Shown: piece by piece, positions 19,656 to 28,133 of the stretch
Layout of the letters: each line of letters begins with the position of its first letter
Numbering within the stretch: position 1 is the first letter of the stretch
DNA from: a virus
IMG/VR virus record: IMGVR_UViG_3300020438_000122
Location: 1-35,709 of that record
Length of the DNA: 35,709 nucleotides
Reading direction: 5' to 3' (one strand)
Notes under the pieces: generated by a model
What the model saw: only the letters and a program-made list of their open reading frames with translations
What the model was told of the DNA's origin: nothing
Database searches by the model: none
Program-made: the position numbers and the translations under genes

Positions 19656-21527
19656 ATGACATGGGAACAAGGTAAGCAAATCTCAACCAAACAAGATAAG
19701 GATATAAATCAACAAATCCTCGATCTCGAAGGAAGTTTAGAAGAGAATGATGCAAAGTATTATCTTTATAAGTTTCTAAAGGAAAACACTACATTCGGAA
19801 CTCAGTTATTAACTGGTGTCGAATTATTTCCTTTTCAACATCTAGCTATTAAAACAATGTTTGAAACCGATTACTTCTTGGGAGTATGGGGTAGAGGAAT
19901 GAGTAAATCTTTCACTACTGGTTTATATGCTTTAATGGACGCTATCTTTAATCAGGGGGTTGAGATAGGTATTTTATCTAAATCTTTTAGACAGGCAAAA
20001 ATGATTTTTAGAAAAATGGAAGACATTGCCTCTAAACCTGATGCCAAATACCTTAATCAATGCATTACTAAAATTACTAAAAGTAATGATGAGTGGTTGA
20101 TGCAAATCGGGGATAGCAATATTCGGGCGCTACCATTAGGAGACGGAAGTAAGCTTCGGGGCTTTAGGTTTCATAGAATTATCATTGATGAGTTCTTGCT
20201 TATGCCAGAAAGAATATATAATGAGGTTATTGTTCCATTCCTGTCTGTTGTCGAGAATCCGCAGCAGCGTCAAAAGATATTCGACCTAGAAAGCAGATTG
20301 ATAGACCAAGGAAAAATGACAGAAGAAGATAGGTACATATGGCCAAACAATAAGTTAATCATGCTGAGTTCTGCCTCGTATAAGTTTGAGTATCTGTATA
20401 AATTATACGAAACCTTTCAGGATTTGATTCTTGATGAAAGAATGAAGCGCAGCCCATTTGATGCAAAAAGAGCTATTATGCATTTTAGTTTTGATCAGGC
20501 CCCAGAAAAACTATATGATCAAAATCTAGTTGCTCAAGCAAAGGCCACGATGAGTCATAGCCAATTCGCTAGAGAGTTTGAGAGTGTTTTTACAGATGAT
20601 AGCAGTGGATACTTTAAGACTTCTAAGATGGCAGAATGCACTGTTCCAGATGGAGACGCTCCAACGGTGGAAGTTGCTGGGGAGAAGGGGGCCAAGTACA
20701 TTCTCTCTTTTGACCCTAGTTGGTCGGAGAGTGAAGGTAGTGATGACTTTGCGATGCAAATATTGAAAATCAACGAAGAAACCAATAAGAATACACTTGT
20801 TCATAGCTATGCAATGGCAGGAACAAGACTAAAAGACCATATAAATTATTTTCATTATTTAATTAAGTCCTTTAACATAGTCCTAATTGTTGGAGATTAC
20901 AATGGAGGGGTGCAGTTCATTAATGCCGCAAATGAAAGCAAAATATTCAAAGATAAAAAAATCAAAATAAAACTTCTTGAACAGTCTTTTGACAAGGCGG
21001 AGGACTACCAGAAGGACTTAATCCAAACAAAGAGAATATATGACCCTAAAGATTACAGTTACTGCATCTTAAGGAAGCCTACTTCCGACTGGATAAGAAA
21101 AGCTAACGAGTTGCTTCAGTCCAGTATTGACCATAAGAAAATTTGGTTTGCTGCAAGGGCTGTGGATGATGCATATCTTGAACAGAAATCTAAGAAAATA
21201 CCGATTAAGGAGTTGAAGTTTATTAGAGGGCTCGACCAGGAGGAGAGAAATCCTGGGGCAAAAATGATTGACCTTGTTGAGCATTTATCTGATAATGTAA
21301 ACTCCACAAAGGGCCAATGCGCTCTCATTCAGGTGTATACCTCCCCTCAGGGGCACCAAACCTTCGACCTTCCTCCAGAGCTAAGAAAATCCACAGGACC
21401 AAATAAAGCAAGGAAGGATAGTTATTCTGCTATAGTATTGGGGAACTGGGGCTGTAAGATATATAAGGATATGATGTCCGCAGAATCCGTGGGCAAAGCA
21501 ACTTTTACCCCAATGTTTATAAGATAA
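19656..21527 (+). CDS. terL: Terminase large subunit
   Basis: 623 residues. ATPase with a Walker-A-like WGRGMSKSF (78-86), Walker B IIIDE (175-179) and coupling motif LSSAS near 237-241. A C-terminal RNase-H-fold nuclease follows, with SFDPSW (Asp353) and VGDYNGG (Asp414) and later acidic residues. Cuts and pumps the phage DNA into proheads through the portal. Starts 7 nt after the epimerase stop. The small terminase is not identified; 14366-15418 is only a positional candidate. Confidence 0.92.
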   Translation: MTWEQGKQISTKQDKDINQQILDLEGSLEENDAKYYLYKFLKENTTFGTQLLTGVELFPFQHLAIKTMFETDYFLGVWGRGMSKSFTTGLYALMDAIFNQGVEIGILSKSFRQAKMIFRKMEDIASKPDAKYLNQCITKITKSNDEWLMQIGDSNIRALPLGDGSKLRGFRFHRIIIDEFLLMPERIYNEVIVPFLSVVENPQQRQKIFDLESRLIDQGKMTEEDRYIWPNNKLIMLSSASYKFEYLYKLYETFQDLILDERMKRSPFDAKRAIMHFSFDQAPEKLYDQNLVAQAKATMSHSQFAREFESVFTDDSSGYFKTSKMAECTVPDGDAPTVEVAGEKGAKYILSFDPSWSESEGSDDFAMQILKINEETNKNTLVHSYAMAGTRLKDHINYFHYLIKSFNIVLIVGDYNGGVQFINAANESKIFKDKKIKIKLLEQSFDKAEDYQKDLIQTKRIYDPKDYSYCILRKPTSDWIRKANELLQSSIDHKKIWFAARAVDDAYLEQKSKKIPIKELKFIRGLDQEERNPGAKMIDLVEHLSDNVNSTKGQCALIQVYTSPQGHQTFDLPPELRKSTGPNKARKDSYSAIVLGNWGCKIYKDMMSAESVGKATFTPMFIR

Positions 21528-21545
21528 TTGAATTAGCTCCTTTGA

Positions 21546-21560
21546 GCGTATAATATATAC
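21546..21560 (+). promoter_or_regulatory. Putative late promoter motif
   Basis: GCGTATAATATATAC, 2 nt before ATG 21563, in the only 35-nt gap after terL; no TTGACA upstream. Confidence 0.5.
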
Positions 21561-21562
21561 AT

Positions 21563-22621
21563 ATGTCTAATAAAAAATTAAATATACTTGTGTGTGGCGC
21601 AGGGGGGTTTATTGCTGGTTATTTAGTGAAAGATCTTCTAAGTAAGGGCCATAGGGTAATCGCTGCAGATATTAAGCCAGTAGGTGGGTGGTACCAGGTA
21701 TGGAGTGGCGCAAAAAACCACTATAGCTGCGATTTAAGAACAAAAGAGAAATGTGAAATTCTATCCGAAGGAGTGGATAGGGTTTATAATCTGGCATGCA
21801 ACATGGGAGGAATGGGGTTTATTCAGAACAATCATGCTTTATGTATGGAGAGCGTCCTCATACAAACCCACCTGCTAATGGCTTGTAGAAAAAACAACGT
21901 AAAAGATATTTTGTATAGTTCCTCTGCTTGTATATATCCATTGGAAGCCCAAACTGAAATTAAAGATGCTGAGGCACAAGGACTAAAAGAGTCTGACGCA
22001 TATCCAGCAAACCCCGAAGATGGATATGGATGGGAGAAACTTTTTAGCGAAATCATTACAGATTACTTTGGAAAAGACTTTGGAATAAATCCAAGGGTAT
22101 GCAGATTTCACAATGTCTACGGCCCGAATGGAACTTGGGACGGAGGAAGAGAGAAAGCTCCTGCTGCGATATGCAGAAAGGTAATTAACGCAAAGTTAAA
22201 CGGAGAAAAAGAAATAGAAATTTGGGGGGATGGAGAGCAAACTAGATCCTTTATGTACGTTGATGATTGTATTACTGGTATGGACTTACTCTGGAATAGC
22301 AACTTTATTAAGCCAATTAATTTAGGTAGTGATGAAATGGTCAGCATTAACCAACTTGTTGATATTGTTGAAGAAATAGCTGGAATAAAACTTAAGCGGA
22401 AATATTTACTCGATAAGCCTCAAGGCGTAAGGGGGAGAAACAGCGACAACACTTTAATTAAAAAGGTTTTGGATTGGTCTCCATCTGTAAAACTCAGAGA
22501 CGGAATGGAAAAAACCTATAGGTGGATATTGGAGCAGATAAATAGTGGAGGTAAGGTAGGTAGCGGCAAAGAACATCAAGATGCGAATAGAGGGGGATGG
22601 ACGATAAATGGGGGCCTTTAA
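21563..22621 (+). CDS. GDP-mannose 3,5-epimerase, plant-like
   Basis: 352 residues, extended SDR. NAD loop GAGGFIAG near residues 12-19. Hallmarks match the plant GDP-mannose 3',5'-epimerase: NLACNMGGMGFIQNNH, SSACIYP, ESDAYPA-PEDGYGWEKL (Tyr-x3-Lys), RFHNVYGPNGTWDGGREKAPAA, GDGEQTRSF, GSDEMVSINQ and GVRGRNSDN. This enzyme converts GDP-D-mannose to GDP-L-galactose or GDP-L-gulose. It lies between terL and a glycosyltransferase, so a rare L-sugar may be added to a phage or host glycan. Confidence 0.9.
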   Translation: MSNKKLNILVCGAGGFIAGYLVKDLLSKGHRVIAADIKPVGGWYQVWSGAKNHYSCDLRTKEKCEILSEGVDRVYNLACNMGGMGFIQNNHALCMESVLIQTHLLMACRKNNVKDILYSSSACIYPLEAQTEIKDAEAQGLKESDAYPANPEDGYGWEKLFSEIITDYFGKDFGINPRVCRFHNVYGPNGTWDGGREKAPAAICRKVINAKLNGEKEIEIWGDGEQTRSFMYVDDCITGMDLLWNSNFIKPINLGSDEMVSINQLVDIVEEIAGIKLKRKYLLDKPQGVRGRNSDNTLIKKVLDWSPSVKLRDGMEKTYRWILEQINSGGKVGSGKEHQDANRGGWTINGGL

Positions 22622-23393
22622 TTCTGACATAACTATAGTTCTTTCTACGAGCCCGATGCCTAGCCACCCCTCTACTGCGTTTGTGGACGAGGTAGTCGAC
22701 TCGATCTACAGGTTTTTATTCCGATATGAAAAGACCAAGATAATTATTACTTGTGATGGAACTAATGAGTGCAACGAAGACTACGAGTCATTCATTGTTA
22801 ATCTTGAGGATAAATATAAAGGTAATGAGGATATTACAATTATCAAAAAGCCAGAGTTTGGGCACCTCACTGGCAATTTAAGGTTTGCCATAGAGTATGT
22901 TGAGACGGAATTTGTTTTTCTTGTTCAGCATGATATTTCTTTCTTGAGGTATGTTGATATAGCTAAGGTTTTAGAGGATATGCGCAATAACCCAGAACTT
23001 AAGCATGTTAGGTTTAATAAAAGATTAAATACCAGAAAGCGAGGGGATTACAATTTAGGAAGGAAGCGTGTGGACGCGAATTACAAATACATATCTACCC
23101 CGCAGTGGTCAGACCAAAATCATATTTGTACCGTAGACTATTTTAAAAATGAAATCTTGACTAGAGTCAATAAAGGGTTTATGGAGCACACAATGAGAAA
23201 AAAGGCTCGTCGGAAGCACGACGTCTTTGGAACTTTTCTTTTTGGAGATCACAAGGATCCTGTAGCGACTTGCCACTTGCAGGGTAGGCACGAAAAAGAA
23301 TTAATCATTCCAGAGTTTTGCTGTGTTGGACATATAAACCTTGAGGGCATAGAAAATTTCGACGACTACTACAAAGACAAAGTTAACTTTTAA
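22608..23393 (+). CDS. GT-A type glycosyltransferase-like protein
   Basis: 261 residues. N-terminal ITIVLSTSPMPSHPST, a nucleotide-fold strand IIITCDGTNE and the EFVFLVQHDISFLR segment (about 103-115), in which QHD replaces the usual DxD of GT-A enzymes. Overlaps the GDP-mannose epimerase by 14 nt, so the two are probably co-translated and that enzyme's product may be the donor. No membrane segment. Family assignment is moderate. Confidence 0.7.
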   Translation: MGAFNSDITIVLSTSPMPSHPSTAFVDEVVDSIYRFLFRYEKTKIIITCDGTNECNEDYESFIVNLEDKYKGNEDITIIKKPEFGHLTGNLRFAIEYVETEFVFLVQHDISFLRYVDIAKVLEDMRNNPELKHVRFNKRLNTRKRGDYNLGRKRVDANYKYISTPQWSDQNHICTVDYFKNEILTRVNKGFMEHTMRKKARRKHDVFGTFLFGDHKDPVATCHLQGRHEKELIIPEFCCVGHINLEGIENFDDYYKDKVNF

Positions 23394-23430
23394 CTTTTTT
23401 AACTTTTGATTAGACTTTTGATAGACTTTG

Positions 23431-23441
23431 GTGTATAATAT
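23431..23441 (+). promoter_or_regulatory. Putative late promoter motif
   Basis: GTGTATAATAT, 5 nt before ATG 23447; the upstream sequence repeats GA(C/T)TTTTGAT but has no -35 at the right spacing. Confidence 0.5.
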
Positions 23442-23446
23442 GCCAA

Positions 23447-25480
23447 ATGGCCAAAAGAAAATATACAAAGAAGTCTGAATACTGGAGCAAGTTCGATAAA
23501 GCCGACAAATCCAAGCCTCTGTCAGAAATGCCAAGTCATTATTCCCAAGGGGAACCTGGATGGCAGCCAATGGGCTGTGGAGAAAATTATTATGTCTCAA
23601 CTAGTGATGCTGCAGATTGTAGATACAGCTCTTCCACGACAGACTTGTCTTCCCATGAAAGAGACAGGTATATAACTAAAGGCGCAAAGCCTGGAAGGTT
23701 CTCTAATATAAGCCAAGGTCTTTTGCCGTTTGAGCATTCTAAGGACGGAATAAGTGTCAAAAACTCAATAGAACTATGCCAGAAGGCTTACGCTAATGTA
23801 GCTATATTTAGAAACTCAATAGATATAATGTCTGAGTTTGCGAATTCTGATTTGTACCTAGAGGGAGGTACCGCCTCCTCCAGGTCTTTTGTGGAAAAGT
23901 GGTTTGAGAAAATTAATATGTGGAACTTAAAAGACCAGTACTTCAGGGAATACTACAGGTCTGGAAATATATTCCTATATCGAGTTGACGGAAAGTTTAA
24001 AAGTTCTGACTTTAAGCAGCTTAAGACAGTATATGGAAGCGATGCCTTGAAGCCTGGAGATATGCCTGTAAAATACATTTTACTTAATCCTTACGATATA
24101 GTGCATGAGCGAAGCGCAACCTTTGATCAAGGCAAATATAGAAAAATTCTTTCCGATTATGATTTGGAAAGATTGAAAAACCCAAAGACAGATAGGGACA
24201 AAGAGATATTCAAGGCTTTAGACCCAGAGGTAAAAAACAAAATTAAAGAAGGGAGATACCTTCCTGACGGGCTTTCTGTAAAACTTAATTCCAGTAAGTT
24301 GTGCTATTCTTTTTATAAGAAACAGGACTACGAGGCATTTGCTGTTCCTTTTGGTTACTCCGTGCTTGAGGACATAAATTGGAAGCTAGAGCTTAAAAAA
24401 ATTGATCAGGCGATAAGTAGAACAATAGAAAATGTTATCTTGCTTATCACTATGGGAGCGAAGGAAGAGGATGGCGGAGTTAACCCTCAGAACATTAATG
24501 CAATGCAACAGCTGTTTGCTAATGAAAGCGTTGGGCGGGTGCTGGTCGCAGATTACACCACGAAAGCTGATTTTGTTATTCCAGACTTAAAGAAGGTTAT
24601 TGGGCCTGAAAAATATGAAGTCGTTAATCGGGACATTAAGGAGGGCTTGCAAAACATTATTGTCGGAGACGAAAGATATAGCAACACTCAAGTAAAAACC
24701 GAAATGTTCCTAGAAAGACTGAAGGAAGCTAGAAACGCATTTCTAAATGATTTCCTGCAGCCGCAAATAAAAATGGTTTGTAAAAATTTAGGGTTCAGGA
24801 AGTTTCCTACTGCCAAGTTTCAAGAGATCGATATTAAGGACGAGGTGCAACTACAGAGGGTTGCCACTAGACTGCTTGAGCTGGGCATACTTACCCCAGA
24901 GCAGGGAATAAATGCAATTAAAACTGGAGTCTATCCGAATCCAGAAGAGCTTGCTCCAGATCAAGAAGGATATTCCGAGGAAAGAGAGAAGGGTTTCTGG
25001 AATCCCTTGGTTGGTGGAGTTCCCTCAATTGAGGCTCCTGGCGCAGAGAAAGATCGAGCGCTAGAGAAGAAAAAGGAAAACCAGCAACAAAAAGACGTTC
25101 CAAAAGAAGTTGGCAGGCCTAGCGGGACAAGCGACATTCCTCAGGAAAACCAGCGTCAAGCAGCCTCCTACAGCAAGGCGGATATCAAGGAGACAGTTTA
25201 TAGTTCTGAGAAATTAAGGACTTTCGTTGTTAAGGAGGTTAAGGCGAAAAATAATATCAAGAGACTGAACAAGCAACATAATAAGTTAATTGATGCTTTA
25301 TGCGAAAATGTAATTCTTTCTTGCGATAAGGATAAGTGGGAGGATTGCGCGAGGTCCTGCATAGGCGATTTTGATAAAATCGAAAAGCTTTCTGTATTGC
25401 CAGAGGTTCATGATATTTCCGTCTCACACGATCTAGCTTTATACCCTTCTGCGATACTATATCACAGCGAAAAAAAATAA
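23447..25480 (+). CDS. Portal protein
   Basis: 677 residues. Position after the terminase, size, and the central pattern (YREYYRSGNIFLYR, LNPYDIVHER, a helical IDQAISRTIENVILLITMGA stem, EKYEVVNRDIKEGLQNIIVGDERYSN) fit a tailed-phage portal, the dodecameric ring through which DNA enters. The C-terminal 130 residues are charged, with a Gln/Lys-rich linker near 530-565. No catalytic motif is expected. Confidence 0.85.
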   Translation: MAKRKYTKKSEYWSKFDKADKSKPLSEMPSHYSQGEPGWQPMGCGENYYVSTSDAADCRYSSSTTDLSSHERDRYITKGAKPGRFSNISQGLLPFEHSKDGISVKNSIELCQKAYANVAIFRNSIDIMSEFANSDLYLEGGTASSRSFVEKWFEKINMWNLKDQYFREYYRSGNIFLYRVDGKFKSSDFKQLKTVYGSDALKPGDMPVKYILLNPYDIVHERSATFDQGKYRKILSDYDLERLKNPKTDRDKEIFKALDPEVKNKIKEGRYLPDGLSVKLNSSKLCYSFYKKQDYEAFAVPFGYSVLEDINWKLELKKIDQAISRTIENVILLITMGAKEEDGGVNPQNINAMQQLFANESVGRVLVADYTTKADFVIPDLKKVIGPEKYEVVNRDIKEGLQNIIVGDERYSNTQVKTEMFLERLKEARNAFLNDFLQPQIKMVCKNLGFRKFPTAKFQEIDIKDEVQLQRVATRLLELGILTPEQGINAIKTGVYPNPEELAPDQEGYSEEREKGFWNPLVGGVPSIEAPGAEKDRALEKKKENQQQKDVPKEVGRPSGTSDIPQENQRQAASYSKADIKETVYSSEKLRTFVVKEVKAKNNIKRLNKQHNKLIDALCENVILSCDKDKWEDCARSCIGDFDKIEKLSVLPEVHDISVSHDLALYPSAILYHSEKK

Positions 25481-25546
25481 TTTTATTTTCTACTTCTTGC
25501 GCGAAATACGTGTAAGTTGTGTTTGAACCCTTAAAATATATTTATT

Positions 25547-25720
25547 ATGAATTTAAATGAAGAAATTAAAAAGGAATTTGCCCAGTACGAAGAAGACATT
25601 TCTCTTTTCAATGAAAAAGGAAACAAGTCTGCAGGGACAAGAGCGCGAAAAGCCTTAATGACAATCTCTAAGCTCTGCAAGGAGATAAGAAAAGAGATTC
25701 AAGATAAAAAGAACTCGTAA
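25547..25720 (+). CDS. Hc1/histone H1-like small basic protein
   Basis: 57 residues, MNLNEEIKKEFAQYEEDISL... with the hallmark block EKGNKSAGTRARKALMTISK followed by CKEIRKEIQ. This matches the Hc1-type histone H1-like domain of Chlamydiae, Verrucomicrobia and Bacteroidetes (GNKxAGxRxRK). In those bacteria such proteins bind DNA. Its stop overlaps the protease start (TAATG). Between portal and protease, it may be a capsid-internal or DNA-condensing protein. Confidence 0.75.
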   Translation: MNLNEEIKKEFAQYEEDISLFNEKGNKSAGTRARKALMTISKLCKEIRKEIQDKKNS

Positions 25721-27360
25721 TGGACTTTAAGTATACTACGGGATTTAATTCTCAGATCTCCGCCTCAACCGTTGGTGGGGAAGGTAGTGTATCTAAGGCA
25801 AGCTTGAAGAAACTCGCCCCTTTAGTTCCTACGGAGGTAGACCTAGAGCAAAACGTTGACCTGCTTGGTGTTGCATTTAATGCAGCTGTCGCAAACACCT
25901 TCAATAAAAACGGAGATGGAATTGACTCTATTACCGCAGTTGCTATAAAAGATAATTTTATCCACAAGCCAACTAATATTGAGCACAATAAAACTAGAGT
26001 GGTTGGGCATATACTTAAAGCTGGATTAACCTCTAGGCTTGATAATTCTTTTGTTTCGCCCGAAGAGGCTATAGAGAGTATTAATCCGATCAATATATCG
26101 CTAGGCGCGGTTGTTTATAGAACTGTTGATCCTAACTTTGCAAACATGATAGAAGAGAGCGTAGATCCTCAAAGCGATCTATTTGAAGTTGTTTCTGCGA
26201 GTTGGGAAATAGGTTTTAATGATTACTATATCGCCCTTGGCAGCAAAAACCTAAAGGAAGCCGAAATAGTTTCTGACCCTCAACAGATAAAAGAGCTAAG
26301 TAAATACTTGAAAGCTAATGATGGCCAAGGGGAGATGGACGACGGAACTCTTGTTCATCGACTTGTCGTAGGGAATATATTTCCTTTGGGCATTGGCTTC
26401 ACTGCTAATCCAGCCGCAGATGTTAAAGGGGTGTATCTAGGCGAAGATAAAAAAAAAGAAGTGATGGCAGAGACTAGCGAACAGCCAATTCAAGACAGTA
26501 AAATAGAGATAGACAACACAAGCTTTTTAAGAAAAAATAAAAAAATACAAAAAAACATTTCACAAACCGAACAAACCGCTGTAACTTTCAACAACGAACA
26601 AAATATCATTATGGAACAAAACCAAAATTTATTCGAAGACATCAAGGAGCTTCTTGCGAACAAGCTTCCTGAAAAGAATTATTCCGAAGAATCCGTAGCA
26701 AACATTGCCAAAGTTGTTGGCGAAGCTATCAAGGAAAAAAGCGAACAATTCGAGCAGGAGAAGCAAGAGATTCTTGAGAAGCAAGCAGAGGCAGCGCAAA
26801 ACGCCGAGACTAAAGAAGCGGAAATGGAAGAACTCAAGAAAGAATTGAGCGAAACCAGCGAAAAGCTTAAAGAGGTCGAAGCAGCCCAAAAGGCGCAAGC
26901 TGACGAAGCTAGATTTAACTTGAGAATGGAAAATATCGATAGCGAATACGATCTCGCTGAAGATGACCGCAAGGCTCTCGCCTCTGAGGTTTCCGATCTT
27001 GACGAAACCGATGAGTCCTTTGAGGGATACAAGGAAAAGCTTTCCGTAATGTGGGCGCACAAGAATAAAGAAAAGATTGCTGAGAACGAAGCAGCTTTTC
27101 AGGCAAGACTTGAAGAGGAGCTTCAAAAGAAGCTTGAAGGTCTTGATGTCTCACAAGCTTCAGAAACAACCGAAGCCGAAGAAACGGCAAAGGTTGAAGA
27201 AACCGAAGAAGCCAAGACAGAAGAAGAAGTTCTTGAAACTGTCGAGGCCGAACAGGTTGACATCACTAACAATAACGGCGAAACGGCTACTGAAGAAGAA
27301 AGCCTTCGCGATCAATTCAAAAAAACTTTCTCTAAAGAAAACGTAACAATTAACTACTAA
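25720..27360 (+). CDS. Prohead protease fused to scaffold
   Basis: 546 residues. Residues 1-230 resemble phage prohead serine proteases: NIEHNKTRVVGHI with candidate catalytic His89, and FEVVSASWEI with Ser159/161. After a Lys/Asn/Gln-rich linker (265-297), residues 298-546 are an almost wholly helical, Glu/Lys/Ala-rich scaffold-like domain with long coiled coils. Scaffold and protease are co-assembled and the protease later destroys the scaffold. An internal start (26611) probably also makes the scaffold alone. Confidence 0.8.
   Translation: MDFKYTTGFNSQISASTVGGEGSVSKASLKKLAPLVPTEVDLEQNVDLLGVAFNAAVANTFNKNGDGIDSITAVAIKDNFIHKPTNIEHNKTRVVGHILKAGLTSRLDNSFVSPEEAIESINPINISLGAVVYRTVDPNFANMIEESVDPQSDLFEVVSASWEIGFNDYYIALGSKNLKEAEIVSDPQQIKELSKYLKANDGQGEMDDGTLVHRLVVGNIFPLGIGFTANPAADVKGVYLGEDKKKEVMAETSEQPIQDSKIEIDNTSFLRKNKKIQKNISQTEQTAVTFNNEQNIIMEQNQNLFEDIKELLANKLPEKNYSEESVANIAKVVGEAIKEKSEQFEQEKQEILEKQAEAAQNAETKEAEMEELKKELSETSEKLKEVEAAQKAQADEARFNLRMENIDSEYDLAEDDRKALASEVSDLDETDESFEGYKEKLSVMWAHKNKEKIAENEAAFQARLEEELQKKLEGLDVSQASETTEAEETAKVEETEEAKTEEEVLETVEAEQVDITNNNGETATEEESLRDQFKKTFSKENVTINY
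26611..27360 (+). CDS. Internal in-frame scaffold protein (inferred)
   Basis: In-frame ATG 26611 (MEQNQNLFEDIKELLANKLP...), residue 298 of the fusion. It follows a 70-base A-rich stretch that looks like a noncoding leader of this phage and shares AAAAAACATTTCAC with the gap before gene 32824. Codon choice shifts toward ATC, CTT and GCC after this point, as in the capsid genes. The product would be a 249-residue coiled-coil scaffold. Nested scaffold genes are known in lambda (Nu3 within C). Confidence 0.55.
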   Translation: MEQNQNLFEDIKELLANKLPEKNYSEESVANIAKVVGEAIKEKSEQFEQEKQEILEKQAEAAQNAETKEAEMEELKKELSETSEKLKEVEAAQKAQADEARFNLRMENIDSEYDLAEDDRKALASEVSDLDETDESFEGYKEKLSVMWAHKNKEKIAENEAAFQARLEEELQKKLEGLDVSQASETTEAEETAKVEETEEAKTEEEVLETVEAEQVDITNNNGETATEEESLRDQFKKTFSKENVTINY

Positions 27361-27365
27361 TTACC

Positions 27366-28094
27366 ATGGCTTCTACATTAAAACCTTTTAGACAATACAG
27401 CGAACATGAAGTTCTCAACATGTTCTCGCTTAAACCAGATACCAACGACGCTCACGGCGACAATTGTGTGAAGATGATCGCCGATGGAGGCGAACATACA
27501 TGGGACGCAGGCCGACTTCTCGTTTCCAACGAAGTTGCAATGAAAGCAAGTGGCGGAGACTGGGATCCCGTTACAATGAACGACGGCGGCTTGAAAGGCG
27601 ATACTGCCGCTACCGCTTGGTCAACCGCGCTCAAGGGTTACCTTGGAGCCAATTACAATGCAGGAAGGTCTGGCTACGCAAACGTTAGCCCAGATGGTTC
27701 GCACGTTGGCCTTTTCGGTAACACGAACGCTACGCTTACGGCTACAGCAGACAGCTTAGCTGCCGCAACTGATGCTGCAGTCGGAATTGCCCTTCGTTCA
27801 ACTCTAGGATACGACGAGAACAACGAAAAGCTTCTTTATTACACCAACAAGCAGGACGAGCTTCAGGCCGTTCTTCCTGGCGACGCTGTTCCTTGTTTGA
27901 GGCGCGGATTGATCGCAATGGTCGTTGATGGGTCAATTGCTGCGGCTTCCGCTGGATTACCCGTTCACGGTCTCGACGCAGCCACGACAAAGGGAGGCCT
28001 AGTCTCCATCACCGTCAACGAAACCGCAATCGGTGAGATTGTTGCCGTGATGGACGTAGATCAAAAAATCTGCCTCGTACAAATCGACGTTTAA
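27366..28094 (+). CDS. Probable head decoration protein
   Basis: 242 residues, between scaffold and major capsid, the usual place for a capsid-stabilising or decoration protein. Gly/Ala/Asp/Asn-rich with many small beta segments (VKMIADGGEHTWDAGRLLVS, GGLVSITVNETAIGEIVAVM). Codon use matches the highly expressed capsid gene. Start ACC-ATG-GCT, no SD. The family is not recognised from the sequence itself. Confidence 0.6.
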   Translation: MASTLKPFRQYSEHEVLNMFSLKPDTNDAHGDNCVKMIADGGEHTWDAGRLLVSNEVAMKASGGDWDPVTMNDGGLKGDTAATAWSTALKGYLGANYNAGRSGYANVSPDGSHVGLFGNTNATLTATADSLAAATDAAVGIALRSTLGYDENNEKLLYYTNKQDELQAVLPGDAVPCLRRGLIAMVVDGSIAAASAGLPVHGLDAATTKGGLVSITVNETAIGEIVAVMDVDQKICLVQIDV

Positions 28095-28133
28095 TTTTTC
28101 AATAACATTTAACATAGTAAACTAATACGCACC

